DNA of 64,000 bases from Hippophae tibetana (lineage: Eukaryota; Streptophyta; Magnoliopsida; Rosales; Elaeagnaceae). A program made the translations under genes and the position numbers. Below are positions 63,101 through 64,000 of this stretch, piece after piece (within the stretch, counting starts at the first letter, position 1; each line of letters begins with the position of its first letter). Where the stretch lies: the NCBI GenBank assembly GCA_037013495.1, contig CM072801.1, forward strand, positions 105,717,816 to 105,781,815, read 5' to 3'. Below the pieces are notes generated by a model. The model ran no database searches, had not been told where the DNA came from, and saw only the letters and a program-made list of their open reading frames with translations.

Positions 63101-64000
63101 AGTGGACAACTGAACTATTTTTTACTTTATGTTTTTGCAAATTAAAATAAGTTTATATTTGATATTTTATAATAGTCGTTTTGATGTATGACTAAAAAGT
63201 TATAATAGTTTAAAGTTGGAACCTCAATACATAATTTCTTTTTTTAAAATTACGAACTCCAGAAATTTTGTTGTTTTTTATTCAGGATCAAAGATTGGTT
63301 GAACGCCGAAAACAAAGAAAAAGAAAATGATACAATGAATTAAAAGAAAGGTACGAAATGAAATGCAAATAAGAAAATTATGACAACAAAATCTAAAGAA
63401 AACAAAAGACTTGTAGAAATATTTGTTTCTTCAATTGTGATAAGGACCACAAGAATGCAAAAAACAATAAAATGGAAACTTTTGGTAAATCTAATATATT
63501 AAGATAGATATTCTATTTTGGGCAACCAAGGCTTCGATACCAAATGATATGGATTTTTTATGCGGACCATTTTGGAAACTATGCACCCAAAGGAATGAGA
63601 AAGATTGAATTGCTAAGAACATGGTTAATATAATCAAATTTGAACAATTAAGAACAAGATTAGAAAACCACGCAAAAATGTGAGACCAAACTATTAGAGT
63701 TGGAAAGTAGTGTAAGCGATGGAATTTGGGTTCTAAAAAGTGGACAACTGAACTATTTTTTACTTTATGTTTTTGCAAATTGAAATAAGTTTAGATTTGA
63801 TATTTTATAATAGTCGTTTTGATGTATGACTTGAAAGTTATAACAGTTTAAAGTTGGAACCTCAATACATAATTTCTTGTTTTTAAATTACGAATTCCAG
63901 AAATTTTGTTGTTTTTTATTCAGGATGAAAGATTGGTTGAACGCCGAAAACAAAGAAAAGGAAAATGATACAATGAATTAAAAGAAAGGTACGAAATGAA
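54101..64000. repeat. Hexameric higher-order repeat (3903/3887 bp) to the window edge
   Basis: A monomer marked GGAGACGATGAACTC and AAAAAGAGGACAACTAAAC recurs at 54363, 58266 and 62153 (offsets 3903 and 3887). Each time it is followed by a short monomer with GACCACAAGAATGCAAATAA (55064, 58967, 62853). Between them the order differs between copies, with type-a and type-c monomers inserted at different places. A tetramer-spaced match (60911 and 63491, 2580 bp) overlaps it. Confidence 0.8.

Larger units (their letters stand above)
24382..64000. repeat. Right block of the tandem satellite array
   Basis: About 61 monomers continuing past the right edge, in the same orientation as the left block. 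Two length classes occur: about 653 bp, and 638-640 bp lacking about 15 bp (TAAATCTAATATATTAAG in place of the longer TAAATCTAAAATTCAAAAAATAGATATATTAAG form). Sub-blocks with different higher-order periods are listed separately. No gene or other mobile element was seen in this 39.6 kb. Confidence 0.97.

Overview
The window looks like plant (angiosperm) heterochromatin. About 79% of it (roughly 1-11231 and 24377-64000) is one AT-rich tandem satellite with a monomer near 653 bp, about 78 copies by a landmark count. Inside the array sits one complete, minus-strand Ty3/gypsy LTR retrotransposon of the Athila type (11232-24376, 13,145 bp). I see no host gene, tRNA, rRNA or CRISPR. The species cannot be named from sequence alone. 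The plant assignment rests on the Athila-type polyprotein, a tRNA-Asp primer site and the long-monomer satellite. A centromeric or pericentromeric location is an inference.

Satellite: monomers fall into a 653-bp class and a 638-640-bp class that lacks about 15 bp. The array is a patchwork of higher-order repeats (HORs). These include an octamer-spaced duplication (5222 bp) and dimers (1305-1306 bp) at the left, a pentamer of 3211 bp at 30.2-37.4 kb, and a tetramer of 2572 bp at 41.8-47.6 kb. Further right are dimer/trimer units of 1306 and 1958 bp at 49-54 kb and hexamers of 3903 and 3887 bp at 54-64 kb. The short open frames repeated in every monomer start with TTG and lie on both strands; I do not regard them as genes.

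Retrotransposon, in its own (minus-strand) orientation: 5' LTR (24376-22437) with a TATA box and a paired TGACGTCA dyad; tRNA-Asp primer-binding site; a 0.9-kb AT-rich leader with twin hairpins whose stems covary; a complete stand-alone gag (gag1, 21531-20194); a spacer; a second, diverged gag fused to protease-RT-RNase H-integrase (19801-14630), broken by one in-frame TAA; a 1.9-kb non-coding 3' region with no recognisable env-like gene; polypurine tract; 3' LTR (12697-11232). A perfect 5-bp target duplication (ATGAC) flanks it. Removing the element plus one target copy restores the 653-bp satellite phase exactly. Over 1466 aligned bp the LTRs differ by 13 substitutions, so insertion was recent. 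The 3' LTR has lost 414 bp, including the promoter, and 60 bp of GC-rich sequence.

The most unusual part is the element's composite architecture. It has two full-length but diverged gag regions. A motif-plus-hairpin follows gag1 and occurs again after pol. A polypurine-tract-plus-hairpin module occurs both at the LTR and about 1.6 kb inside. Gag1 has lost both N-terminal zinc-knuckle cysteines, while gag2 keeps the knuckle. This suggests a recombinant Athila lineage with two Gag proteins of possibly different roles.
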